A DNA stretch of 64,000 nt from Solobacterium sp. (GTDB taxonomy: Bacteria > Bacillota_I > Bacilli_A > Erysipelotrichales > Erysipelotrichaceae), in the NCBI GenBank assembly GCA_017510405.1, contig JAFWNG010000025.1, positions 1 through 64,000 on the forward strand, given 5' to 3'. Each line of letters begins with the position of its first letter. Position 1 is the first letter of the stretch. Below, piece by piece: positions 1 to 7,857 of this stretch. The notes below the pieces were generated by a model. It saw nothing but the letters and a program-made list of their open reading frames with translations. It searched no databases and was not told where the DNA came from. The translations under genes were made by a program, and so were the position numbers.

Positions 1-4
1 CCAT
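1..4 (-). CDS. Start codon of a gene running off the left edge
   Basis: On the minus strand an ATG lies at 4-2 behind a strong GAGGAGG Shine-Dalgarno and a 7-nt spacer. Only the first base of the second codon is inside the window, so the product cannot be named. Its leader (about 5-100) is unusually structured: one 11-bp hairpin with a single bulge lies just upstream of the ribosome binding site. Confidence 0.55.
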
Positions 5-26
5 GATAAAAACCTCCTCTTATTCT

Positions 27-58
27 TTCGTTGTAGTTTCGCAGACCACACACGAAAT
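27..58 (-). promoter_or_regulatory. Leader hairpin of the left-edge gene
   Basis: Read on the minus strand this segment folds into an outer 5-bp stem (TTCGT side) and an inner 6-bp stem separated by one bulged G, closed by a 7-nt loop (CTGCGAA). It sits between a likely transcription start and the GAGGAGG site of the off-edge gene. No known riboswitch consensus was recognised. Confidence 0.35.
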
Positions 59-108
59 TATAAGCCAGGAGGCTTTTTTTCATCATCTCTCCGCTAAAGC
101 TTGGCTGG

Positions 109-132
109 ACCCCCGGACTATCCGGGGGTTTT
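109..132 (+). terminator. Hairpin with T-run
   Basis: A 9-bp GC-rich stem (ACCCCCGGA / TCCGGGGGT) with a 3-nt loop (CTA) runs into TTTT on the plus strand. No plus-strand gene upstream is visible, so it may instead be part of the structured leader of the minus-strand gene at the edge. Confidence 0.4.
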
Positions 133-142
133 AGTAGCCAAA

Positions 143-176
143 AAGCAGTACAGAATGACGTGATTCTGTACTGCTT
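143..176 (-). terminator. Terminator after aldo/keto reductase
   Basis: A perfect 14-bp inverted repeat (arms at 143-156 and 163-176) with a 6-nt loop is followed on the minus strand by a T-run. It lies just past the stop of the reductase that ends at 197. Confidence 0.85.
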
Positions 177-196
177 AATGCTTCGCGGAAAACGAA

Positions 197-1189
197 TTAC
201 TTCTTTGCGCCGTGTCCGCCGAATACGGCAAAGTCCATCGTATCCAGTCTGGCATCGATCCCGGCGATCTCTTCCGGTGTCAGGATAATATTGCCCGCTT
301 CGAAATTTGCCTTCAGGCGCTCGATCTTGCGGGAACCCGGGATCGGGACGATAAACGGCTTCTTGCAGATCATCCAGGCAAGTGACAGCTGTGCCTGTGT
401 GCAGTGCTTTTCCTCTGCCATTTGTGCCAGCAGGTCCAGCAGGTCTTTTGCTTTTGCATAGCCTTCTTCAGTGTACTGCGGCATGTTCGCACGATAGTCC
501 TGCTTACCCTCAAACTTTGTGTTCGGATTGTACGCACCTGTCAGGAATCCGTTTGCCATCGGGGAGAACGCAACATATGCAGTATTCAGTTCCTCACATA
601 CCGGAAAGATCGATTCATGCCAGCGCGCCATCATAGAATACCGGTTTTCGATCGCCGTGACCGGTGTTACAGCATGTGCCCTGCGCAGATATTCTTCCGT
701 CGTCTCGGAAATTCCCCAGTAACGGATCTTGCCTTCTCTGATCAGTTCACCCATCGTTTCCGCAACAACTTCCGGTTCCACGTTCGGATCGATCCGGTGC
801 TGGTAATACAGATCCACATAATCGGTGCCGAGGCGTTCCAGGGACTTTTCCAGCGAGCGTCGGATCGTTTCCGGGGAACTGTCCAGTTTCAGGGAACGGT
901 CTGCATTGTGGGATACACCCATCTTTGTGGCAATGACCACTTTGTTACGCACATCCTTCAGCGCTTTACCTACGAGCTCCTCATTGTAGGAGACCGAACC
1001 GTCCGGATATACACCGGTATACGCTTCCGCTGTATCGAAGAAATCATATCCGATCTCATATGCCTGCCGCAGTGTTCTGACAGATTCTTCTTCCGGTGTC
1101 GGATCTCCGGAGGCGTGGGAGAAACCCATACAGCCAAGGCCGACCGGGTTTACGTACAGTTCACTGTTTCCAAGTCTTCTTTTTTCCAT
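197..1189 (-). CDS. Aldo/keto reductase
   Basis: A 330-residue NADPH-dependent aldo/keto reductase, full length for the family. The N-terminus carries the LGxGCMG strand. The tetrad is visible as Asp in FDTAEAY, Tyr in the same segment, Lys in IATKMG and His in YYQHRID. The cofactor region near the C-terminus contains IPIPGSRK. It probably reduces small aldehydes or ketones in the cytosol. The start follows AGAGGA with a 6-nt spacer. It is monocistronic, ending in a strong terminator, and its promoter carries one copy of a 45-nt element shared with the flavodoxin operon. The substrate is unknown. Confidence 0.93.
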   Translation of the reverse strand: MEKRRLGNSELYVNPVGLGCMGFSHASGDPTPEEESVRTLRQAYEIGYDFFDTAEAYTGVYPDGSVSYNEELVGKALKDVRNKVVIATKMGVSHNADRSLKLDSSPETIRRSLEKSLERLGTDYVDLYYQHRIDPNVEPEVVAETMGELIREGKIRYWGISETTEEYLRRAHAVTPVTAIENRYSMMARWHESIFPVCEELNTAYVAFSPMANGFLTGAYNPNTKFEGKQDYRANMPQYTEEGYAKAKDLLDLLAQMAEEKHCTQAQLSLAWMICKKPFIVPIPGSRKIERLKANFEAGNIILTPEEIAGIDARLDTMDFAVFGGHGAKK

Positions 1190-1251
1190 GTCTTATCCTC
1201 TTTCTTCTGTTCTCTTCCTGTGTCTTTACATTTGTTTTTTTCTATATGTAT

Positions 1252-1316
1252 AGTTTAAAGAAGAAAAAGAACCGGAACAATTTCAGTTTCCGATTCTATC
1301 CATAAGTAATACTGAT
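1252..1316 (-). promoter_or_regulatory. Promoter with shared 45-nt element, copy 1
   Basis: Bases 1272-1316 align without gaps to 6522-6566 (34 of 45 identical). On the minus strand the element holds AGTATTACT, then CGGAA-N10-TTCCG. TTGTTC inside it (1275-1280) is a plausible -35 box, 17 bp from TAAACT (1252-1257). The same spacing recurs in copy 2. The neighbouring LysR gene is the likely regulator, by inference. The terminator of that LysR gene appears to overlap this site. Confidence 0.6.
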
Positions 1317-1323
1317 GCGGGTC

Positions 1324-2199
1324 TTACCGGAACTGCTTCTGCAGGATCTCCGCAAACTCCTCAACATAATATCCGGAGTTATCCAGTTTCCAGAACGCGC
1401 AGTACCGGCGGTATACCTGCTTTCCCATGCGGTACAGCGGCACACGTGTGATCATATCCGGAACCGGAGCGTTTCCTTCGATGGGCAGATATCCTTTGCC
1501 GGACAGCACCATCATGTGCGCTTCTTCCAGTCCGTACGCTGTCACAAAATGACTCCGGAACCCGAGTATATCTCGGTAGAACGCACGGTCTGTTTCTTCG
1601 GTATCCGGCGAAGTCACAAGAATGCATGTTTCATTATCCAGCTCTTCCACCGAGATCTTATCCAGCGAGGCAGGAAAACTTCCCTGCGGCACTTCGATAT
1701 AACCTTTCTGTTCCGTCAGGATCACATTGTTGTAATCCGGAGAAAATGCCCGCCACTGGTCATTCATCGCCAGATCCACTTCTTCGGAATGCAGACGCGT
1801 ATACAGCTCCTCATGTGTTCCTGCAAACACAGAAATATCCACTTTCGGATACCTGGCAGAGAACTCCGCCACTGCCCGGCGGAACTCCGTACCTCCGTAG
1901 TTCTTCAGATAGCCAAGCCGAAGCCGTGCGCTGTCACTGTCCGCAAGACGCCGTGTATCGGCACACACCTTATCCAGCTGACGGGTGACCAATAAGCTTT
2001 TCTCATAGAAATACCTGCCTGCAGGCGTCAGTTCAAAGGAACGGTTTTTCCGTACAAGAAGAGGATAGCCCAGTTCCTCCTCCAGTGCTTTGATCTGCTG
2101 GGAAATTGCGGACTGGGAAATGTGGCATTCATCTGCGGCTGTTGTAAACGAACCGCACTCCACAACTTTCTGATAATATCGAATCTGACGTAATAACAT
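1324..2199 (-). CDS. LysR-family regulator
   Basis: A 291-residue LysR-type regulator. The N-terminal winged helix begins MLLRQIRYYQKVVECGSF and contains the AISQQIKALEEELG recognition helix; the rest is an effector-binding domain. I chose the ATG at 2199, because AGGAG lies 8 nt upstream, rather than the longer frame opening at 2274. It is the last gene of the flavodoxin-ADH-MATE-reductase run. Its Shine-Dalgarno is buried in a perfect 12-bp hairpin. It probably controls the 45-nt elements at 1272 and 6522, sensing a redox or electrophile signal. That role is inference. Confidence 0.88.
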   Translation of the reverse strand: MLLRQIRYYQKVVECGSFTTAADECHISQSAISQQIKALEEELGYPLLVRKNRSFELTPAGRYFYEKSLLVTRQLDKVCADTRRLADSDSARLRLGYLKNYGGTEFRRAVAEFSARYPKVDISVFAGTHEELYTRLHSEEVDLAMNDQWRAFSPDYNNVILTEQKGYIEVPQGSFPASLDKISVEELDNETCILVTSPDTEETDRAFYRDILGFRSHFVTAYGLEEAHMMVLSGKGYLPIEGNAPVPDMITRVPLYRMGKQVYRRYCAFWKLDNSGYYVEEFAEILQKQFR

Positions 2200-2203
2200 A
2201 AAA

Positions 2204-2234
2204 CGATCTCCTGTATTCATTATACAGGAGATCG
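2204..2234 (-). promoter_or_regulatory. Hairpin covering the LysR ribosome binding site
   Basis: A perfect 12-bp inverted repeat (2204-2215 and 2223-2234) with a 7-nt loop lies between the stop of the 4Fe-4S reductase and the LysR start. The AGGAG of the LysR gene is inside the stem, so folding would hide it. On the minus strand there is no T-run after the stem, so it does not look like a normal terminator. Confidence 0.6.
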
Positions 2235-2242
2235 CAATCATA

Positions 2243-3364
2243 TCAGGAGTCAAACTCACCCGCGACTTTAACAAGCAGTTCGCGGATCGGCAGATGCTGC
2301 GGACAGACCTGCTCGCACTTTCCGCATTTGATGCAGTCGGAAGCCTTGCCGTTATTTGCCGTCACGACATCGTTGTAATAGAACGGTGCGTTCCAGTCAT
2401 TGAAGATGTGTTTTGTATTGTATGCCGAGAAGATATCCGGAATCAGAATTCTCTTCGGACAGGAGCTTTCCTCGATACAGTAGCGGCACGAGGTACACGG
2501 GATCATATTCATGGCATGGAATACACCGCAGACTTTCTTCACCGCTTCCATCTCCGTTTCACTCAGCGGCTGGAAGTCCTCCATGAACGACACATTGTCC
2601 ATCATCTGTTCCATATTGCTCATACCGGACAGAACAACGCGGATATTCGGGAACGATGCCGCAAAGCGGATCGCATAGCTTGCGTTGGAACCGCCGTGCA
2701 GTTCATCAAAGATCTTCTGCGCATCTTCCGGCAGACGGATGAGATTGCCGCCTTTCACCGGTTCCATGACCAGTACCGGCTTATCGTGTTTTTCGCATAC
2801 TTCGTATACTTTTCTCGATTCCACCGACGCGCTTTCATAGTCCATATAATTGAACTGGATCTGTACGATCTCGATCTCCGGATACTCTGTCAGGATCTGA
2901 TCCAGTACAGATGCCTTGTCATGGAACGAAATGCCGACATGCTTTACTTTGCCTTCCTTCTTCAGTTCAAAAGCTGTTTCATAGGCACGGCATTTCTTGA
3001 ACTTCTCGAATATTTTCGTATTCTGTGCATGCATCAGATAGAAGTCAAAATAGTCCACGCCGCACGCTTCCAGCTGCTGTTCAAACAGCGGACGGATCTC
3101 CTCTTCTTTCTTAAAGTAACTGGCTGTCAGTTTATCTGTGAGGATATACGCATCACGGGGATAGCGGGTCGTGAGGCATTCTTTCAGCGCCAGTTCGCTC
3201 TTTCCGCTTATGTATCCGTGAGCGGTATCAAAGTAATTGAAACCATGAGCAATGAAGTAATCCACCATGCGGGTCGTCTCTTCGAGATCGACTTCACCGT
3301 TCTTCATCGGCAGGCGCATACAGCCAAAGCCAAATTTTTTAAAGATCTGTTCAAACTGTTCCAT
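2243..3364 (-). CDS. Aldo/keto reductase with C-terminal 4Fe-4S domain
   Basis: A 373-residue two-domain oxidoreductase. Residues 1 to about 270 form an aldo/keto reductase barrel (FGCMRLP, FDTAHGY, a Lys in LTDKLT, LMHAQ). The C-terminus has cysteine clusters CTSCRYCIEESSCP and CIKCGKCEQVCPQ, typical of bacterial 4Fe-4S domains and suggesting ferredoxin-like electron input. The start follows GAGGAGG. It is followed at 20 nt by a MATE gene on its 5' side and by LysR on its 3' side, in one minus-strand run. A paralogue lies at 23260. The substrate is unknown. Confidence 0.92.
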   Translation of the reverse strand: MEQFEQIFKKFGFGCMRLPMKNGEVDLEETTRMVDYFIAHGFNYFDTAHGYISGKSELALKECLTTRYPRDAYILTDKLTASYFKKEEEIRPLFEQQLEACGVDYFDFYLMHAQNTKIFEKFKKCRAYETAFELKKEGKVKHVGISFHDKASVLDQILTEYPEIEIVQIQFNYMDYESASVESRKVYEVCEKHDKPVLVMEPVKGGNLIRLPEDAQKIFDELHGGSNASYAIRFAASFPNIRVVLSGMSNMEQMMDNVSFMEDFQPLSETEMEAVKKVCGVFHAMNMIPCTSCRYCIEESSCPKRILIPDIFSAYNTKHIFNDWNAPFYYNDVVTANNGKASDCIKCGKCEQVCPQHLPIRELLVKVAGEFDS

Positions 3365-3384
3365 GTTTTCCTCCTCAATATTTA

Positions 3385-4767
3385 CTAGATCAGTTCATGC
3401 TGATTCCATTTGCCGCTTCTGTACCGCATTGTCATCAGTACTGCTTTCAGTGCCCAGTCCATCACCATGGCACAGGCGATCCCGATCACACCCATGCGGA
3501 ATACCAGGCAGAGCAGGAATGACATTCCCGTACGGAATATAACTGTGCATAAGATCGACGCATACATCGTAAAGCGGACATCTCCCGCCGCCCGCAGTCC
3601 GGCCGACATCGGCCCGAAGAACGCGCCGATCGTACCGCAGAACGCATTATGGATAATAACGATGATGATCAGCAGACGTCTTGTTTCTTCCGAGATGCTG
3701 TACAGCGGCAGAATCAGCGGCAGACATGCAAGTATAAAGATATTCCAGATGAAACTGAGCATCGTGGTGATCCGCATCAGCTTCCACAGATAGTAATCCG
3801 CTGCTTCCTTATCCCCGCTTCCCATGCACTGACCGATGCACGTAATGAATACCGGCGTCATACAGCTGACGATCACTGCCGCAAGCGACCAGATCGTCTG
3901 TCCGATGCCGTTGGCCGCGATCTGTGCTGTACCGAATGTCGCAATCAGCGAACCAAGTACGACCTTCGCCGCCTGGAACAGTCCGCCTTCAATGGCATTG
4001 GGAACTGCCACATGCAGGATTCTTCCGGACATATTCCGGTTTCCTTTCAGGATATACGGGAGCCGGATACTGACGGCATTATCACTCTGAAAGCACAGAT
4101 ACGTCATGATCACTGCCGCAAAATACCATGAGATCGTCGTCGGCCACGCAACACCGGCTGCCCCGGCATGCAGGACGAAGATGCCAATGGCATTTCCAAC
4201 GACATTTACAACATTCATCATCATCGATACGCGCATCGTGACCGATGTTTTTCCCATCGCACGATACAGTGCCGTGCCGGCATTATACAGGGCATTCGCC
4301 GGGAAAGAAAGTACTACGATATGCAGATACGTACGGCACGCATCCATGACTGCCGGATCCACCGTGGGATACAGAAGGTGCAGAACTGCATTTCCTCCCG
4401 CCAGCATGACCAGCATCAATACAGCAGATACGATCGCCGCAATACGGAATGTCTGCGACGCCGAAAGATCCGCATTGTCCCGGTCTGCCCTGCCGATATA
4501 CTGTGCCGTGATCACACCGCCGCCGGCACCAAGAGATGAAAAGATCAGGATAAAGATCGTATAAATCATCGTATCGAGCGAAACACCCGAAACCGTCGCT
4601 TCCCCGGCATGCGATACCATCATCGTGTCCGCAAGGCCGACTACCATCAACAGCAGCTGTTCAATGAACAAAGGAACGATCATCCGTTTCAGATAATCGT
4701 TCGAGAAGCGTTTCCGGGATTCCTCGATCTGATGTTTGGGTTCGATCCAGCGAAGAATTATATCCAT
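3385..4767 (-). CDS. MATE-family efflux transporter
   Basis: A 460-residue multidrug and toxin extrusion protein with about 12 hydrophobic segments and two homologous halves (MIVPLFIEQLLLMVVGLADT and LHVAVPNAIEGGLFQAAK mark the half starts). It would export organic cations or toxic products by Na+ or H+ antiport. I placed the start at 4767 because it lies 10 nt after the stop of the alcohol dehydrogenase. The longer frame to 4809 would overlap that gene by 32 nt and lacks a better ribosome site. Its place between redox genes suggests export of a toxic substrate or product of the same pathway. Confidence 0.88.
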   Translation of the reverse strand: MDIILRWIEPKHQIEESRKRFSNDYLKRMIVPLFIEQLLLMVVGLADTMMVSHAGEATVSGVSLDTMIYTIFILIFSSLGAGGGVITAQYIGRADRDNADLSASQTFRIAAIVSAVLMLVMLAGGNAVLHLLYPTVDPAVMDACRTYLHIVVLSFPANALYNAGTALYRAMGKTSVTMRVSMMMNVVNVVGNAIGIFVLHAGAAGVAWPTTISWYFAAVIMTYLCFQSDNAVSIRLPYILKGNRNMSGRILHVAVPNAIEGGLFQAAKVVLGSLIATFGTAQIAANGIGQTIWSLAAVIVSCMTPVFITCIGQCMGSGDKEAADYYLWKLMRITTMLSFIWNIFILACLPLILPLYSISEETRRLLIIIVIIHNAFCGTIGAFFGPMSAGLRAAGDVRFTMYASILCTVIFRTGMSFLLCLVFRMGVIGIACAMVMDWALKAVLMTMRYRSGKWNQHELI

Positions 4768-4777
4768 ACAGGCTCTC

Positions 4778-5950
4778 TTACAGACACATTCTGTAGATAT
4801 TCTCAACATCTTCCGGCGTCAGATCCACATAACCGCGGATCACTCCGGACGCACCGCACGCATTCACTGCCATTTCTCTGAAGCGGGAATCATCGATACC
4901 CATTTCGGACAGATGACTCTTCAGACCGAGTGTCTCAAAAAACAGTTTCTCCGTACATTCGATCGTCTTTTCCGCCGCTTCCATTACCGGTGTATCTGCC
5001 GGGATGTCATATACATTATATGCCATGCGTGCAAGCTGCGGAGCTGTGTTTTCGTTCAGAATATAGCGCATCCACCTGGGTGTCAGGATGGCGATGCCGT
5101 GTCCGTGCACCAGGTCATAGACAGCCGAGAGCTCATGTTCCATGGCATGTACACTTGTAAACTGACGAACGCCGCAGGTCATGAAACTGTTCAGAGCCCA
5201 CGCAGCTGCCCATAAAAGATTTGCCCGCGCATCGTAGTTATCCGGTTCCGTGCAGGCAACCGGTGCCCATTTCACAACTGTCTTGAGATGTTCATCCATC
5301 ATCCGGTACAGCATGTCCATCTTGTCGTCCTTTGAGAAATACTTTGTATCCATCGTATGAGACATGATATCCACAGCACCGCAAGCTGTCTGGTATGCCG
5401 GTACTGTAAAGGTATTTGTCGGATCGTCAAACGTCACCGTCGGCCGCAGCGCCGGACCGTTATACCCTTTCTTTTCTTCCGTCTCCAGATTGGAAATGAC
5501 ACAGCTTGCGTCCATCTCAGAACCGGTAGAAGCCATCGTCGGCACTGTAAAGATGGGAAGTGCGTCCGTGATCGGCTTTTTGGCAATGACCAGATCCCAG
5601 CAGTTGTCCGTATCAGACTTTACCAGACCGGCAATCGCTTTGGCACTGTCTATGGCAGAGCCGCCGCCGATGGCAACGACCGCTTCGATTCCGTATTCAC
5701 GGCACATCCTGCCGCCCTCGTTGATATCGGTATGACGCGGATTCGGTTTCACCAGATCATAGTCATACAGTTCAAAATCTTTCAGTTCTTCCCGGACTTT
5801 GTCATACAGTCCGTATTTTTTGATGGAACGGCCGCCGTACACCAGCAGAATTTTCTTACCGTATCTGCCGATCTCCGCCGCCATCTTATCCAGAGCATTT
5901 CTGCCGAAGTGTACTTTTGTCGTATTCTGGAATGAAAAATCGTTCATCAT
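4778..5950 (-). CDS. Iron-containing alcohol dehydrogenase
   Basis: A 390-residue group III alcohol dehydrogenase of the BdhA/YqhD type. The NAD(P) site is AIGGGSAIDSAKAIA. The metal ligands lie in VDIMSHTMD, HAMEHELSA and VHGHGIAIL. These enzymes interconvert aldehydes and alcohols with NAD(P)H. The start at 5950 has GGAG at 7 nt; an in-frame ATG three bases further in is an alternative. It begins 11 nt after the flavodoxin stop and is followed at 10 nt by the MATE gene, so it is clearly in the flavodoxin operon. A second family member is at 52706. Confidence 0.92.
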   Translation of the reverse strand: MMNDFSFQNTTKVHFGRNALDKMAAEIGRYGKKILLVYGGRSIKKYGLYDKVREELKDFELYDYDLVKPNPRHTDINEGGRMCREYGIEAVVAIGGGSAIDSAKAIAGLVKSDTDNCWDLVIAKKPITDALPIFTVPTMASTGSEMDASCVISNLETEEKKGYNGPALRPTVTFDDPTNTFTVPAYQTACGAVDIMSHTMDTKYFSKDDKMDMLYRMMDEHLKTVVKWAPVACTEPDNYDARANLLWAAAWALNSFMTCGVRQFTSVHAMEHELSAVYDLVHGHGIAILTPRWMRYILNENTAPQLARMAYNVYDIPADTPVMEAAEKTIECTEKLFFETLGLKSHLSEMGIDDSRFREMAVNACGASGVIRGYVDLTPEDVENIYRMCL

Positions 5951-5961
5951 ATTCCTTCTCC

Positions 5962-6477
5962 TCAGATATTCTTCTTTGCCCATGCGGCAGTTTTTGCTTC
6001 ACTGTGTGCCGCGTCAGAACCGCGGATCGATAAGCCGGAGCGTACATCTGCCCCCGGGCATTCCTTCCGGATATCCCGCTCACTTGTGCCCATTCCGCTT
6101 CCCTCATTCGTGCAGAACGGAACGATCTTCTTCCCGGCAAAATCAAATGCGTCCAGGAATGTAAATACTGCCATCGGAGCAGTTCCCCACCAGTTCGGAT
6201 AACCGAGGAAGATCGTATCGTATTCGTCCAGGCTTTCCGGCAGCGCCTTCAATGCCGGACGGGCATTGATCCGTTTCTCAGCCATCGCTTCTTCCGTGCA
6301 CTTCTGGTAGTCTTTCGCATATTCTCTTACTGTCTGCAGTTCAAACAGATCGCCGCCGACTGCTTTCTGGATGTATTCAGCTACTCGTTCGGTATTTCCT
6401 TTGGCTATTGAACGGATCTCACCGCCGAAATAGTTTTCTCCGGTTCTGGAATAATATACTGTCAGGATCTTTGCCAT
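5962..6477 (-). CDS. Flavodoxin-family protein
   Basis: A 171-residue FMN protein. The phosphate loop is YYSRTGENYFGG, near the N-terminus. Later segments FLGYPNWWG and FCTNEGSGMG match the flavin-binding loops of flavodoxin-like reductases. It probably acts as a cytosolic electron carrier or quinone/azo reductase. An AAGGGG site fits the ATG at 6477 better than the in-frame ATG at 6483. It is the first gene of the minus-strand operon running to the LysR gene, and its promoter carries copy 2 of the 45-nt element. Confidence 0.88.
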   Translation of the reverse strand: MAKILTVYYSRTGENYFGGEIRSIAKGNTERVAEYIQKAVGGDLFELQTVREYAKDYQKCTEEAMAEKRINARPALKALPESLDEYDTIFLGYPNWWGTAPMAVFTFLDAFDFAGKKIVPFCTNEGSGMGTSERDIRKECPGADVRSGLSIRGSDAAHSEAKTAAWAKKNI

Positions 6478-6501
6478 ACTCATTTCCCCTTTTGCACTTA
6501 T

Positions 6502-6566
6502 AGTGTATCGGTCTCATAAATCCGGAACAATTCGCTTTTCCGCTTCCTCACATAAGTATTACTAAT
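6502..6566 (-). promoter_or_regulatory. Promoter with shared 45-nt element, copy 2
   Basis: Bases 6522-6566 match copy 1 at 1272-1316. The minus-strand layout is AGTAATACT, then CGGAA-N10-TTCCG. TTGTTC (6525-6530) as -35 is 17 bp from TACACT (6502-6507) as -10. Differences between copies fall almost only in the spacers, which is what a conserved protein-binding site looks like. Confidence 0.6.
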
Positions 6567-6569
6567 AAA

Positions 6570-6590
6570 AGAAGTCCTCACCAGACTTCT
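6570..6590 (-). terminator. Terminator after ferredoxin-reductase-like gene
   Basis: A 7-bp stem (AGAAGTC / GACTTCT) with a 7-nt loop, followed on the minus strand by TTTTA. It closes the two-gene unit at 6636-9375, immediately upstream of the flavodoxin regulatory element. Confidence 0.65.
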
Positions 6591-6635
6591 CTTAAATATA
6601 TCTCTCTTCTGCAGAGCGGTTCTGAATGATCCGTA

Positions 6636-7856
6636 TCACGGATGGAACGGCGGCACATCCAGAACAATATCACTCAGCGGGAATGTGCAGCACGGATGAA
6701 TGAACCCATACAGAAAATCTGCTTCCCTCCGTCCATCCATACGCTTCGGCACAAAGACTTCACCGCTGACCAGTTTACTGCGGCACCATCCGCATTCCCC
6801 GCTGCGGCAGTGCGACGGCGCTTTTACACCTGCCCGCTCCATTGCGGCAAGCAGGGATTCATCCGCACGGCATGTCATAACGGTATCTTTTCCCGATACA
6901 CGGACAGTCAGCTGATACGATGCCGCTTTGGAACCGGGATACCCTTCTTCCTTTGCCGGATCCCTGCACTCACCAAACAGTTCTCTCCGGATAAACTTAC
7001 GCCGCAGCCCCAGCTTCGGCAGTTCCTCATCCAGGAAGCGGTACATAGCAGAAGGTCCGCATACAAAGACAGAATACTCTCCTTCCGGCGCATATTTCCG
7101 GATAAGTTCCGCTGTCAGGAACCCATGTTCGCAGCCGTCTCGAGTCTCTTCACTCAGTACATTCACATACCGGAATGCCGGGCATTTCTCTGCCAGTGCC
7201 GTAAATTCTTCGTCGAACAGAGCATCGTTCTTTGTGCGGCTGCCGTACAGAAGCGTCATCTGTGCGTCTTCAATTCCCTCAGCGACGGCATATGCCAGTG
7301 AGCGGAACGGTGTAATACCGCTGCCTCCGGCCAGACCGATAATATGCTTCGCATCCCGCAGCGGCTCATACGTGAACTCACCCAGCGGCTGGGAGGCGGT
7401 AACCGGTGTTCCGATCTTCCATGTATCCAGAATATGCCCTGACACAAAACCGCCTGCTGTTCTGCGTACAGTGATCCGGTATTCCCCTTTCAATGCATCG
7501 TTCGGCGAAGAAGCAATCGAATACGGACGTGTCGCAAAACTTTCTCCGATCTCCATGGAAAGACTCAGATACTGCCCGGCACTGAACCAGGCCAGTGCAT
7601 CCGTGCCCTTCGCATGATCCGGCCCCAGAATATAACTCTTATTGTCACAATCATGTTCAATTATTTCTGTAACTTTCAGATACTGCACATCCGGATGAAG
7701 CGCATTGGCAATCCTGTTAGGCACATATGTATCTGCAGGACGAAGTTCCCGCGCCGGCGCCGCTTCTATGCGCGCCTTCCGGACCGGTGTCAGTTTCGTA
7801 AAATCCAGCGGATTGAGTCTGAGCAGATTTGGTTTCTTCTCTTTCTTCTCAGCCAT
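6636..7856 (-). CDS. NAD(P)H reductase with FAD and 2Fe-2S domains
   Basis: A 406-residue electron-transfer flavoprotein. In order it has an unusual N-terminal stretch of about 60 residues, an FAD-binding barrel (RPYSIASS), an NAD(P) domain (GLAGGSGITPFRSL, FVCGPSAM) and a C-terminal plant-type 2Fe-2S domain with C-x4-C-x2-C (CRSGECGWC) plus a distal Cys in HPCC. It should pass electrons from NAD(P)H through FAD to the cluster and then to a partner. The ATG at 7856 starts one base after the stop of the phytoene-desaturase-like gene, whose last codons supply its AGGAGG site. A GTG at 7865 has no spacer and was not used. Confidence 0.9.
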   Translation of the reverse strand: MAEKKEKKPNLLRLNPLDFTKLTPVRKARIEAAPARELRPADTYVPNRIANALHPDVQYLKVTEIIEHDCDNKSYILGPDHAKGTDALAWFSAGQYLSLSMEIGESFATRPYSIASSPNDALKGEYRITVRRTAGGFVSGHILDTWKIGTPVTASQPLGEFTYEPLRDAKHIIGLAGGSGITPFRSLAYAVAEGIEDAQMTLLYGSRTKNDALFDEEFTALAEKCPAFRYVNVLSEETRDGCEHGFLTAELIRKYAPEGEYSVFVCGPSAMYRFLDEELPKLGLRRKFIRRELFGECRDPAKEEGYPGSKAASYQLTVRVSGKDTVMTCRADESLLAAMERAGVKAPSHCRSGECGWCRSKLVSGEVFVPKRMDGRREADFLYGFIHPCCTFPLSDIVLDVPPFHP

Positions 7857-7857
7857 C

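Noticed and set aside
91-101. GCTAAAGCT, which resembles the 3' end of an M-box
   Set aside because: No M-box core (GGTAGGTnAGGCT and TGCTGCCGC blocks) lies upstream on either strand.
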